A stretch of 64,000 nt of DNA from Aurifilum marmelostoma. Its lineage: Eukaryota > Ascomycota > Sordariomycetes > Diaporthales > Cryphonectriaceae. A program made the position numbers and the translations under genes. Within the stretch, counting starts at the first letter, position 1; the number at the start of each line of letters is the position of its first letter. Below are positions 1 to 12,048 of the stretch, piece after piece. The stretch lies in assembly GCA_027559495.1 (NCBI GenBank), contig JAMXSV010000021.1, positions 62,001 to 126,000 of the forward strand. Direction: 5' to 3'. A model generated the notes under the pieces. It had not been told where the DNA came from. It was given only the letters and a program-made list of their open reading frames with translations, and did not search any database.

Positions 1-1873
1 AGCTTCTGTGGCGAAGGCCGCCCAGGCGCCGTGCGAGATGATGCCATGAGGATGGTATCCTAGGATGTACTTGCGCGTTGGCGGAAGATCGTGCGTCTTG
101 TGCAGCCTTGCGGGGAAGTATTCAGCAAAGTACGTCCAGATGGGGAGCCTTCGGACCCATTCCTTGCGCCTTCTCAACCTGCCGTCGGTGGCATCGGTCG
201 CGAACAGCAATGCCACTAGGTAGATGATGACTGCATTATGGAAAATTACTCGTTAATGACGTCCCACGACAGAGGAATCAACAGATCATTCTGTGGACAA
301 CTTACTGATAGGCCAGAAGAAGGGATTCGCACAAAAGGCGAAGAAGATGGATAAAGACAGGCCAATGCACAGGCTGTGCATCAGCACGGCTGCGGTCTGG
401 ACGCGTCTCTTGAAAGGTACCTTGAGCGGCGCCCACCGTGCGCCGAAGACCTCAGATGCTGCGTCCTTGTCCCTCTTCCGCTGTACCGCTTCTCCATCGT
501 CTTCGCCTGGTCGGATGTCGGGGTATTCCACCGAAGTAGAAGCTTGGCTGGGAGAGCGGTCCTTTGACTGGCTCTTCTCATTCAAGCTGCCAGATGTGTT
601 CTCGGGCGCTTGTTTCAGCGCATCCGCGAACGTCTTGTCACCAGCGGCTGTGCCCAAGGCATCCCCGTTCTTCTCCCCTTCTGAACCTTGCGGCGCTGCA
701 CGAGCCGTTTCGCTCTTTTGGTCCTTGTTGGCCTCTCTCTTCTCGACGTCCGCCGGATGCTCCTTGACAGCCTCAGCATACGAGCTCGGCTCAGCTGGAG
801 TCTGTTTGTCTGCATGGCCATTGAGATCACCTCCACCGTTCAGGCCGGCTGCCTTCTTCGACTTGCGCTTGTTATTCTTCTTACTCGTGGGGAGCGATTT
901 CGAAGCAACATCGATGCTCTGTAACCCCGCAAAGAAGGTGTCAGTCAACGATAACACGAAAGAGCCCGTTGAGCTACCTTCCACTGGATCTAATCAGTGC
1001 TGGCTGGAACTTACCACCTGGTCCTCCCCATTGATCTTCTGACTCGGCAGCGCAGCTAAAAAATTGGTGTCAACACTTCCCAGTACTTTCTTCTCCTTGT
1101 CCCTACTACAACTACCACCGCCACCACCACGGGTCCCCCCCACCAGTCCGGTCGTCGCCCACGAAGCTGCCCCGCACCGCAGGCCCGCCCGTGTGCTTTG
1201 CAGCAGGCGAACCCTTCTCTGGCGACGACAGCCCGGCAGACCGTGAACTCCGGGGCGAAAATGGCGCTGCCATGGACTTAAGACAGACATTCTCCTTGCC
1301 CGAGCTTTCCGGTCTTCGTCTTCCACCACCACCACCTCGTCCTGAACCTCCCCGACCTGCCGTACTACCCCGTGCCGATGATGATGACGACGATGACGTC
1401 GCCGCCACCACGGCGGGTTTGGGCGGGGAAAAAAAGGCCGGGTGAGTGGGCGGGCTGCTGGAGCTGGAGCACCCGTCCGTATCGGAGGGCTCGGCTTGAG
1501 GAAGGGTGTGGTGGTGCTGGTCCGCAACGACCGTCCTGGGCCAACAAGGGAATTGTGTCTCACCTGCGCTATTGTCGATGTCACCGGTGCCGGGTTCCGC
1601 CATGGTGTCTATATTGTTGACGACTCCGTCGTCGTTGTCGTCACTGCTGTTGTCCTCGTCCTTTCTTCTTGAGCGTTGCTGCTGTTGTTGTTGTTGATGG
1701 CGGCGGCGGCGGCGAGGGTTGTGGATACTGCTGCTGCTGTTGCTGCTGCTGCGGGTGTAGAGGCTGTCGCCCACGGCGGTCCTGAAGCTGTCTCCCAGCT
1801 CCGACTTGCCCTCGAAAGAAGTGGCGCGGAGGTAGCGGTTGCGGTTGAGCTGTTCCCGGCTGACTGGCTGCAT
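1..1873 (-). CDS. DGA1: Diacylglycerol O-acyltransferase type 2 (DGAT2), 5' part; 3' end lies beyond the left edge
   Basis: Final acyl-CoA-dependent step of triacylglycerol synthesis at the ER and lipid droplet. The exon running off the left edge (1-230) encodes the DGAT2 signature Y-I-L-G-Y-H-P-H-G followed by I-I-S-H-G. It joins exon 306-918 through a GTAAGT...CAG intron (231-305), which fuses W-P-I to I-I-Y-L-V across a membrane segment. Exon 306-918 carries a Lys/Ser-rich leader with two related motifs, Y-A-E-A-V-K and F-A-D-A-L-K, then a hydrophobic hairpin. A further small exon (1015-1055, intron 919-1014 with a GTAAGT donor) is in phase. The start is the weak point: exon 306-918 has no usable ATG. 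The only phase-compatible upstream exon I found is 1144-1873 (intron 1056-1143, GTGGGG donor), beginning M-Q-P-V-S-R-E and rich in Ser, Gly, Arg and Gln. Family assignment is firm; the long N-terminal extension is inferred. Confidence 0.8.
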
Positions 1874-3636
1874 GGGGTTGTGAAGCTTTGGGGGGGAGGG
1901 GGGAGGGAGGCAGATGACGAGCTATGGGGGAAACAAGATGTTCGCTGAAGCTAGCGCAGCAGCGTTCCCGCTGGTGCAACGAACAGCTCACAGACTAGAC
2001 AAGCAGGTCAATGGGCCTAGTGTTGGTGGCAGTGAAGTTGGTGTGGTGTGAGGATTGATCAATTGAATCGTACTGTTCTGTTCGTGTTCTTCGTGTTATG
2101 CTCTCGGAACAAGCGGGTTTGAAGAAGAGAGGGACAGCAAGAAAGCAAAGCAGTGACAACCCTGGAAGATCGGTCAGCCAAGACAGGCAGCCACAAGCTC
2201 CTAAGAGAAGGGGAGGGAGGTTGTCGGAATTAATAGGGGAGGACACTGGGAAAGAAAAAAAAAAAAAAGAAGGAAAAAAGTCAAAGAGGGGAGCAAGTAC
2301 AGACGCACATGCAGTAGAAAAAGCTACCTTTACGAAAGCTGCAGAGACAGCTTGCTGCTGCCACCACTGGGCCACAAAGGAGGAGATTAATTGAGAAGAT
2401 GGGGGTTTGGTTGGTCATGGTATGACGTTGCGTGATGCACGGTGATGCACCAGGGATTCCCGCCCCATTTTTTATTTTACCTCGAGCTTTACGGTGCCGG
2501 AGCAGGGCTCCACTTTCACATGCCCGTGGGTTGGTGGTGATGGTGGTCGTGGTCCAACAACAAGCCTGTCTGTCAGCTTTTCCACCAGCAGAGACGGTCT
2601 CTCTGAGGTTTTTTTCCTCTTTTCTTTCCTTTGGTTTCCTTTCCCTTCCGTCAAGTGGATTATTCCCTCGGCATCTATGTCCTGCAGGGGAAAACCCAAA
2701 GAGGAAGACAGGTGGATACAAGGGGGAAAAAAGAAAAAAAGGAAGGGTCTTCCCCATTACTGATACCAATTCACTTGTGATCACAAGCCATTCACACACA
2801 CCTAAGCAGATAAACAGAATCCTCTTGTAAGAAAAAGTGATCAGCCTTCCTGCGGATCAAGAAAATTAATTGGCTTTCAAAGCTTCAAGTGGGGAATAAA
2901 AAAAAAAGAAAAAGAACAAACAAAGAAGCTGTGACATTCCGGCCCCAACGAAAAAACAGAGGAACCGAAGCACACAGATGCTGAAGATTATATGTACAAT
3001 ATTTTAGTTTCTTTTCTCCTCTCCGAGTCCAGCACGAGGCTGTCAAAAGTTTTCTCCCCCATTCTTTCCTTCCTCCGAAGTGCCTTTCCTATCTTGCCCA
3101 CCCTGAAATTTGAAACAGTCCCCAAAGAGATTTTCCTTGATGCACAAAACCCCCCAACAAAGGCTCGTCGTCCATCCCTTGGGAGGACACGGCTCAGCAG
3201 AATCAAAGAAGAAGAAGAAGAAGAATGCAGAACCGCCAGGAACACTTCAACGTCGACCTGCCGTCCGAAATGGGAGCCCAAAAGCCAGAATAAAAGAAGA
3301 GTCGAAATAGAATCGGGCAGGCCCCGCTATGCCGTTGCGGTATCTTTAAAAATGGGTTGAAAGCCAGGTTGGCTGAGAGAAAAAATGCAAATGCCGCAGT
3401 AGAAGATGATTCATGATGCTCATGAGCAAAAACCGAAAAAAAGGAAAAGCAGGAAATAAAAAAAGGAAATGCTGGTTTTCCACCGAAAAAAAGGAAGAGG
3501 AATAATGCAGAGTAAGAACTCCTGGAGCCTGGTAGTAGGAGAGATGAAACAGAAACAAGGTGGTCGTCATCGTGAGAGGTTTGAGGGTCCAAGGAAAAGA
3601 GGTATCAGGAAGAAGACATAGGAAAGAAGTAGGTGG
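1874..3636. other. Gene-free stretch: DGAT2 upstream region and Sel1-gene downstream region
   Basis: No reading frame here has coding character; frames are short and come from A- and T-rich tracts. It contains purine and pyrimidine runs (A-rich near 2250-2280, T-rich near 2610-2640) and lies between the 5' end of DGAT2 and the 3' end of the next minus-strand gene. It should hold the DGAT2 promoter and 5' UTR. I see no RNA gene or mobile element. Confidence 0.5.
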
Positions 3637-5987
3637 TTATGAGCTGGCGGTGGTGTTGGACCGGGTCTTGTTCAGTCCCAGGAAATGCCGAGATTTGGAC
3701 TTGGACCGCATAGACTTGGAGCTCTTGGTGCTCTTCTTGTCATCGTCATCACTGTCGTCGTACTTTGCCTTGTGAATCCTGCCATGGCATACCCATCAGC
3801 TAAGATGCTCCCAAGAGCCTCAAGCACACATAGGAGGCAGGGGGGCCAGATGTTGACTCACCAGCTCTGCCCAACCATGCTCATCCCCTTGGCCTCGGCC
3901 ATCCGATACAGCTTGGCTGCCTTCTTGAGGTTCTTCTTACAGCCAATGCCCTGGGCATAGCAGAAACCAGCCTCAGCGAGCGCATCCACATCACCCCAGC
4001 CTAGAAAGTAGTTCATTAGTCTCAAGTACCTAAAGTAAAGTGCGGCCTGGAAATAAAAGTAGGTCCTAACTCACTTCCGGCAATCTCATAGCACCGCAGG
4101 GCAAGTGGTCTGTCTTGCTCGATCCCCCACCCGTTCATGTAGCTCGCTCCCAGCTCGTAGATGCTCAAGGCCAATTGAGCCTTTCGCTTCTTTTGCTCGG
4201 GCTTGTCGACATGCTGGCCCTGCTTGGCCTTGTCCTCATCCTCTGCGATCTCAGTGCCTGCAGAGTCGGCGGCCATGCGCAGCCACCGCACACCCTCTTC
4301 CTGGTTGGGCCGCATACCCCAACCGTGTCGGCAGGCGAGCGCGTACAGCAGCATGCCGGTCGGGTGGCCCTGCTTGGCGGCATAGCGCAGGTGGTATGTC
4401 GACTCGTTGAACTTGCCGTCCTCGTGCAGAGCTACGGCCTTGTCGACATGCTCATCCGCGGACATCTCAGACATGGTGGCCGCAGTAGAGTGCTGAGACC
4501 GGGCCTTGATAGTACTAGCATCGCTCGTGGTGGCCGTTGCCGGCCGCTCGTGGCTGCTGCGACCCCTCGTAACGTCCTCTGAGGCTCTGCCTTCGCTTGC
4601 CGTGGCCGGCTGGCCGCTGCTAGGCGATGGCTGCGTGCTGGGCCGCGGTACACTCAAGCTCGATTCCCCAGAGGGCCTTCCGGGCTCTTCTGTCTGCCGT
4701 CCTCCAGAGCTCGATGGCCGTGTCGGGGGCGATGGTGGTGCCTGACCACCAAAGGCAAGAGGCTGTCTGTTGTTGGGGTGGGTGTGGTCCCACATCGACG
4801 TTGCTCCTGGTTGTCCTCGCTCTATCGAGTGTCGCGAGAGCATCTTTCCTCGTGGAAGAGAATACTTGGAGTAGATGTAAGAGGGAGCGCCTGCCCGAGC
4901 GTCCTCCGCCATGTCGGGGAACCCCTCACTGTTCATGCTGATCGGTGTGTGGACATCATCGGCAGCAAAGAGGGAGGAATGAGAATCTGAGGAGGGCTGC
5001 CGTACCGGCGGGTCAAAGCGTGCCTCCAGTCCTGGCGTTGCTGGTCCCGGCGTACCTGCTCGGCTCATCGGCCTCGAGAAGTTGAACGCTGGACGTGGCA
5101 GTTCAGAAACGTTAGAGCTGACCGAGGGGGATCGCTGCTGGTGAGGCGAAAAGACGCCCGCGCTGCTCGTAGACATCTTTCGCGATCCTTGCGAGGAGTG
5201 GAATGACGAGCCGAGCGCATCATCAGTAGCAGCAGCTGCTGCTGCTGTGGGGTCTACGGGTTGCGACATGATGCTGGAGGTCCTCTTGGGAAAGACAGTC
5301 GTGGGCGGGGCGAGCGAGTCTTGGGACCTCCGTCTCCTTGGGCCGACGATGGCCTGCCCCGGGAGCGTTGAGGGGGTGTCAAGAAGCTCCTGGCTCACCG
5401 ACTTTACCGACTGCGCATCATCCTCGGCCAGCTTCGCATCGATGCTGACGCTGCTGAGGGACGAGGGCGAGTGCTCCCGTCGCGCTCCAAAATAGCTGCT
5501 CCTGTCGCTCAGGGGTGCCAAGGTCCGACCTCGCATCTGTTCGAAGGAGTTGGGCGTCGGTAAGGGGGGGACCGCAGCGTCTGGCGTGGGGGGTATCTGG
5601 CTCATTCGTGGGTGCATGGACTGCGGCCGGATGGGCGATTCCTCCACCTCGGGCCTCATCCCGGGCCCAGCCGACTGCTGCTGCACGTCTCCGGCATCAG
5701 AAGCGGACTCCTGCGACATGCTTCGAAAGTATTCCGACCTGCCCTGCACAATGAGCGGGCTCTCCGTTGTCAGCGGAGGCAAGCGGCTCATCCTCTTCCC
5801 GGCCTTTGCGCTCTCTTCCAGCTGCTTGGCCAGCAGCCGGCTCTGCAGGGCGAACGCATCCAGGGGCGACAGCTCTGGCGGGATTTCGCCCGCCACATGT
5901 AGCCGTGGCGACTTCATAGGGCGCGGTATCGATGCCTGCGACTCGGTGCGCAGCTCGAGGAGGGGGGGGTCTTGATGGGGCCGCCAT
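3637..5987 (-). CDS. Sel1-like repeat protein of the nif1/Dsf2 type, with an apparent frameshift next to the start
   Basis: Large, mostly disordered Ser/Pro-rich N-terminal region followed by Sel1-like (SLR) solenoid repeats, seen as H-E-D-G-K-F-N-E-S-T-Y, G-M-L-L-Y-A-L-A-C-R-H-G-W-G, S-Y-M-N-G-W-G and G-F-C-Y-A-Q-G-I-G, and a Lys/Asp-rich tail. Such fungal proteins include fission-yeast nif1 (a mitosis inhibitor) and yeast Dsf2; that role here is inference. Exons are 4075-5987, 3862-4000 and 3637-3778, with introns 4001-4074 and 3779-3861 (GTGAGT donors). The ATG at 5987 is followed by C8 (+ strand G8, 5962-5969), which breaks the frame. With seven C the frame runs on into L-E-L-R-T-E-S-Q-A-S-I-P-R-P and the total is 730 codons. 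Without that change the first usable ATG is at 5917 (707 aa). Confidence 0.8.
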
Positions 5988-8900
5988 TATGTCCTGCTCA
6001 ATTCATCGACGATCTTTCCGCCTCAAAACCACTTTAGTCGATGACGCGAAACTCTCGCGTGGATCGGTCGACGGCACGCGCAGATGACGTCGGCAGGTAT
6101 GCCGTCCTCGAGGAATGCGGAAGAGTTCGTTGTCTTGGAGAGAAAAGACGTCGGGAAAAGATGTTCCAGAAATCGGGGCGGCTGACAGCCTAGGGGTTCG
6201 GCGCAAAGCGTATTCAAGATGCAACTAAGAACTTAGAAGACTGTCGGCCGTTTAGCTTCTCAAAAGATGACGAATCGTAATGTGACAGAATGTCGTCGAG
6301 TTGGTAAAAGGAAAAGGGTGGCGCATGAACGATCGTTGTTCGCAAAGCCCTCGCGTGCGGTAGGGACCGTCGTGGATAATCAGAAACAATGACGGAGGAA
6401 CGGCGATCCTTCGCTCGGCGGGAATTGAAAGGACAAGCAGATGCGACCTTTCCTGATCGGTTTCGTTATCGGCGCAACCTGGGAGTGTCGGGACGATTGA
6501 ATAGACGATAGAACGGTGATCGTGTGTGGCTATTGACGTGTGGAAGGGTTCGTGCAACAGTTATGACGGGTTTCCTTGGTTGAGACCCTGGAAACAGTGA
6601 CGGCAAGCGGAGGGTCTTTTGGGTTGGAGTGAATCCCCGCCTGTCGCAGTCGTCATACGGGAGAGATTGGGTTGGTTGGGGGTGGGATGGGGGGGGGGGA
6701 GAAAAAGGAGGGTCAGCCGTATAATCCTGCCTAAAACGAATGCAAGGGTCCAGAGGAACGACGGTCTAGTATTTCCGTAGGTCTGATGCTTCAGAAAGGA
6801 GGAGGAAAAAAAACGAGTGTGGTCCTGAGAAGGAGGACTCTGTCGGAAGGATGGTGGTAAAAAAGGACGGAGAAATTGCGCAAGGCCGCGAAGCAAACGT
6901 TTGAGACGTCGATTGACGTTTTGGCTTGGCGATGATGCCACCACCTCCGTGGCCACTCAACCTCAGCAGGAACCTGGTACCACCGTGATGACAAGAGTCA
7001 ATCCGAAACAATTGTCTGTCCGTCAGCCTGCAGGCCTGCTTCTGAGGGATCTGGGGCTCGAGGGCGTGGACACTGGAACTCTGGAGCTCCTACTCACGCC
7101 TACCAGCTCAGGACCGCACGCAGCTAGGTGGCAGGCAGGTAGGTAAGAAGGAGGGAGGGAGGGGGGGAGGAGGAGGAGGAGGAGGAGGAGGAGGTAGGCA
7201 GCGGCAGCAGCAGGAGGAGGGAGAAAAAAAAAAAGGCAGGGAAAAGGATGGCGCTGCTGGTATGTAGTAGGATAGGGAAACCAGGAGACAAATCAATCAA
7301 TTTGGGGTCAATTGAGAAAGAGGACCCTACAGTACTTGCTACCATGTACGGAGAGTACTATGGTACACACCACACAGAGCACAGAGAAGGGTGGGTGCAC
7401 TGTGACAGAGGGGGCCCTGGCTCGACAGGGGACGAGAGTACGGGATACCTGGCTCTCTGCTGTGTCACGGGGCCAAGCTCGTGTACCACCCCCTTCTCTC
7501 CCTTGAGGAAGCTCTGGGGACGTTGAACCGTGAGCAGATCGGCGCCCAGTCTGCACGAGCTAGGCTAAATACAGTCTGGGCACAGGGGCGACAGCATAAA
7601 ATTGGAACATTTGGCAAGGGATCCCCTTCGCTACACAGGCCGGATCAGGGATCAAGGCTACAGACTTTCTCCATGTGGTCCTGCCCCTTTCTTGTACTAT
7701 TATGTATGTACGCAATACTACTATGGTGCCATAGTACCTGGGGGGGAGGGAGGGGGAAGAGAGACATGGTCTGCGGTGAGCAAGATCCTCATGACGGCAG
7801 TTCCAATCGACGCTGCACGATGACCAAGACATCTTGGTGACATACCATCACCCGGAGAAAAAAAAAAAGAAAAAAGTTTTTCATCACACATCTGGTCAGG
7901 GTCTCTGTTCCTCTCTGGCTCACACCAGACAGGCCTACCCCAAGTGGACCTACTAAGTACACCACAAGTGCATTTCCCCAGATTAATGGCGCAGGATCGG
8001 GACATGCACAAGCATGCTCCTTCGTCCACCTCGCTTGGATAATGGTCATCAGGTACATTCCCCCCCGCCGCGAAATGAGCACACACGATGCAGTCAAAAA
8101 AAGTCTGGTTAAAGATAGAAAATAAAATTCACGCTTCTGACGAGGAGTCTAATAATGCGCTGCTTTACGAGACGTGATTCTAGAACAGAGAGTTTCGGGC
8201 ATACTGGTGCTGCCTACGACGCCTCTCCTCCTTCGTGCATATGCAAAGATGCATCCAGACCTCTTGACAAAAGAAAAATTCACCTAGGTCAGTCGTCGTC
8301 TCGTCCGTCCAACGTGATACGAGGTCTGCCCACTTGGCCGCCGATGGACAACGATCGCCAATCGGTGCGCTGCCTACGACTCGCGCCAGCGTGCGAACTA
8401 GATGTTCTAGAACCTTAAACTGTCGGATCGACTGGTTTGTCACGTCACTGACTAGCTCCAACAACAAGGTCTTTGCCTTGAGGGAGAGAGAAAATCTCCC
8501 GGCCCGCCTCAGGTTTTCCCAGGGCCGCGGCCGTATTGAGATCGCCTCCCGGCCGGGCCCCCCCCCAGGACGAAGGCCTCCAAAGACAAGACCTGAGATC
8601 TTGCAAATCCGTCATGGTGTTCATGCATGTCTACTTGCTTTCTCCACGCCATAAACACCGTCTGCTCCTCTTTCCCCAAGGAGACAAACCCAAAAAAATA
8701 TATGACATAAATGTGAATAAAAAGCCGATGCGCGACAGAGTCCTCACGAGACAGGTTTGGGAGGCCTAGCGGGCCCGCGGTCTCCGTTCGAGGCTCCAGG
8801 GCTAATGAATCTGGTGGCCCTGGACCCAGATTCTATGTTCCATCTCTGCCCAGCAGGAGCCTCACAAGTTACAACCCGGCAGATCCCCCCCGCTTTTACT

Positions 8901-10573
8901 CAACGGTCTTGGAAGAGAGGAGACAAGAATGACAAGAAAGAGAAAGAAAAAGAAAGAAAAAAAGATTTTTTTTTTTCTCGGTTGCTGCTGTCAGCCTCGC
9001 AGAGGGCCTCGGTTACGGTGAGGACCCATCTTTGGCTGAGGGAGGAGGAACGTGGAGTTCATATTAGTAGACACCGACGACCTGCGAGAGGTAGGCGACG
9101 CGGCATGGCGGTATTAGCACTTCTTGGCTGCTACTACTTGTGATATTATCCTCAGTATTATGTATTACACCCAAAAACCCCAATTTTCATCTGCCATTGC
9201 CCTGTTATTGAGGGAACCATTGGGGGAAATAAAACCAGTCACTCGCTTCACTTACTCAACCACCCAGTCACTCAAGACTCACGTAATGTAACGTTTTGTC
9301 ATGCACAAAGCCGACTCCATCCCGAAAGAGGTATTCATCTCCCGGGTCCGGAAATTTCACCACACGGCGACGCGCGAAAGAAGAGCAAACCAAGACACAA
9401 GAGGAAGAGAGAGGACTCTCTGATCAGAGACAAGAACAGAGAGACTCGAGACCCGCCCACCAGCACGACACCCGGCCCGGGGCCGACAACTCCACGCGGA
9501 AATTAGGCTTAAATGAGGAGAGATTCGCACCTTGCCCAACGCGGGCGCTGTCTCGCGCTGCGATCACGGCAGGGAAAAAGTGTGGTACATGGTTTTGGTT
9601 CCTGCATACAGACAACTACCAAGTAACCCAATCCTGTGAACAGCAATGACAAGCAACAGTACCGACGATCTCTGGATCAGCAAGGATGAACTCTTTCTCT
9701 CCTCGTCCACCTTTTTTTTTCTCGTTTGAATACCCACCCCCCCCCTTCTTTTAGTAAGGCTGTCAGCTGCTGTGAGACGCACAAGATACCATGTTACATT
9801 TTCGAAGGAAAAAAAAAAGGTACCTAAGTAGGGAGGGGGGAATCTTCCCAGGGCGCCGCAGATTTTCTGTCTCGCGTCGTCGCGGGCGGGCGTCCGTCGA
9901 CCCGGTCTCGTGGATGATGAGTGAGAGAAGGGAGGGGGGGAGGGTTGTATGCTATAATATCCACTCTAGACTCGGCAGAGCTATTTCTCTCTCTCTCGGT
10001 GAAGGCCGGGAAAGCAATACCGGCGCTATAGCCAGGCCGAGGCTCGTGAGGACGCCGTCACATAATGCACACGCGTTTCGCGCTCTCTCTCTGTCTCTCG
10101 CGTCCAGGATCAGAACCGGGGGTTTTTATTGAGCCAGTATAACAAAACTTGTAGTACGCCCTTTTTTTTCCTTTTTCCTTTTTTTTTTTTTTAAAAAAAA
10201 AATTAACCACAAGCAGCTAGCAGAGAACGTGACCGCGTGTTCTAAGGGATCCCCTGCACCATCAGCGCCACGCACAGGACACATGCACACCAAGTGAAAG
10301 GATGGATATAGGATATTGTCCCCGCAGGCTGCCTTCTTCTCCTGCGGCTTCCTTTTTGTTCAAGCAGAATTCTTGTATGGAATTATTGATATTTCCATAA
10401 ACGACCTATCCGGAACTCCATAGACCATGCAAAAAAAAAAAAAAAAAAGAGAAAGATATATATAGAGACCACAAGGTAGAGAAATCAAGAGACAACAGAG
10501 AAGATAGTGTCGTATAACCCGACCATATTTCACAGATTGATCTCATAACCCCCCCCCCCCCTCCTTCTCTTTT
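5988..10573. other. Gene-free 4.6 kb upstream of the Sel1-repeat gene
   Basis: Lies between the 5' end of the Sel1-repeat gene and the 3' end of ERV46, both on the minus strand. Six-frame reading gives only short frames without recognisable domains. It contains homopurine and poly-A tracts (for example 7860-7877, 8941-8975, 10431-10449), a GGA-repeat tract and CT-rich patches. Such long leaders often carry a long 5' UTR and regulatory elements, but nothing here proves that. Confidence 0.45.
7168..7194. repeat. (GGA)n microsatellite
   Basis: About nine uninterrupted AGG/GGA units directly after a G-run, inside the gene-free stretch upstream of the Sel1-repeat gene. Simple tandem repeat, seen directly. 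Confidence 0.9.
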
Positions 10574-12048
10574 CTACAGGTCCTTGGCCCTCAACTTTTT
10601 CAACCTCGTCGCACCCTCGAACATGAACCGATCGACCGCCGCAGCAACGGTCAGTGTACCACCAAGGACGGCACAGAGACCGGTAAGGAAACCGGCAAAC
10701 GACTTGGCTGGCTCTTCGCGGTTGATAACCTTCATTGGGGAGATATCCTGTGGGGAATGATCAGCTCGAGATCCAGTTTGACCCCTCGGATGTGCTGGAG
10801 ACTTACGTATGAGAAGAACACGCCCGGGATGCCGCCCTTGGAGTGCAGGCGCTCGGCATGACCCTCGGCAGAATCATCACCACCCGACAGGCTCCGCTTG
10901 TGGCTGGTGACCGAGTACTGGTGCGTCTCGATGCTGCCGTCCTCGCCCTGGCCAAAGGTGCCCAGGGCGGCATTGTGGTCGGCGACCATGTCGCGGTACT
11001 TCTTCTCCCAGCCGAGGGGCAGGTAGGAGGTGGGCACGATCTTGACAAAGTACATGTAGTTGTAGTTGGGGTCGTCCGTCTTCTGCTCGGTGCCGTCGAG
11101 GGGGGTTCATGTGGTGGCTGTTCCAGGGCATGGTCTTGGTGCCGAGCTTCTTGCCGATCTCCTCGGGCAGCTGGGGGCCGAAGCGCAGGTGGTGGATGAC
11201 GTGCGAGAAGGAGTGGCCGCCGGCGACGGGGGTGTCCCAGTAGTTCTTGAGGTCGTGGACGTGCATGTTGTTGTTGCTGAAGCTCCGGCCGGGGGCGAGG
11301 TGGAAGTTGCCCACCACCTTGTTCACGCGCAGGCTGCCCTCGATGCGGCACCCCTCGTGGCGCTGCTCGTCCAGCCGCTCGGCGTAGTGCTCGCGCGTGC
11401 ACTGCTCGACGTTCTCGCCGCGGCCAAACGCCCACGACTTTTGCGCGTAGGCCTCGCGCACCTCGTCGCACGTGTTGCAGCACCCGGGCTTCTCGGCGTT
11501 GGTCGGGGCCTGGGCGCCGTAGCACTCGCCGCAGTAGGTCGGGTCCAGGTGCTTGGCGGCCTCGCCATCGTCGTGCAGCGCCAGGGCCTTGGTGTTGATG
11601 ACGCCGCCGCCCTCGGACTCGGGCCGGAGGCGCACCTTGCTGACGCCGTGCTGCACGCCGTGCTGCTGCTCGCCGGACACGTCCATCACGTCGAGGGTCA
11701 GGAGCTCGCAGGGTATCCTGGGGAAGGTCACGTTGAGATGGATCTCCATCCGCTCGCCTGCAGGAGGAAAACGGTCGCACAATCTGTTAGCGCTCTGGAG
11801 GAGGAGGAGGATGGCGGGAAACCTTTTTCTTCGAGCAGAGACGTGGTGATCATACCTCTTCCCTTGTCTACTATCAGCTCAGGATGTATCACTGTCCGTC
11901 TGTAATCTGCCCACTCGCCCCAAGCCAGGTACAGCACGACGAACAACGAGACAATGGTCACGATGCCACCTGACGTTGTCCGGACGCGCGCATCTTCGAC
12001 AGTCTTGGTGAAGGCATCGAGCCTTGTGAACCGGGACTTGGCCGGCAT
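10574..12048 (-). CDS. ERV46: Erv46-type COPII vesicle cargo receptor, one-base frameshift
   Basis: Erv46 pairs with Erv41 in ER-Golgi vesicles and retrieves escaped ER proteins. The N-terminus begins M-P-A-K-S-R-F-T-R-L-D-A-F-T-K, followed by a first membrane segment, a large lumenal domain with cysteine pairs (C-G-E-C, C-C-N-T-C) and the diagnostic H-H-L-R-F-G. The C-terminus has D-I-S-P-M-K-V, a second membrane segment and a Lys-rich cytosolic tail ending K-K-L-R-A-K-D-L. Exons are 11856-12048, 10807-11757 and 10574-10747; introns are 11758-11855 (GTATGA) and 10748-10806 (GTAAGT). The frame breaks at C6 (+ strand G6, 11100-11105): upstream reads S-H-H-M-N-P and downstream, one base shifted, reads D-G-T-E-Q-K...M-Y-F-V-K-I-V-P-T-S-Y-L-P-L-G-W. 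Removing one base gives 438 codons plus stop. Confidence 0.93.

Noticed and set aside
293..1042. Open frame of 249 codons on the + strand
   Set aside because: It is antisense to the DGAT2 exon, whose motifs and splice sites are clear.
11066..11905. Open frame of 279 codons on the + strand
   Set aside because: Antisense shadow of ERV46, rich in Val/Ala/Leu from the GC-rich opposite strand, and crosses an ERV46 intron.
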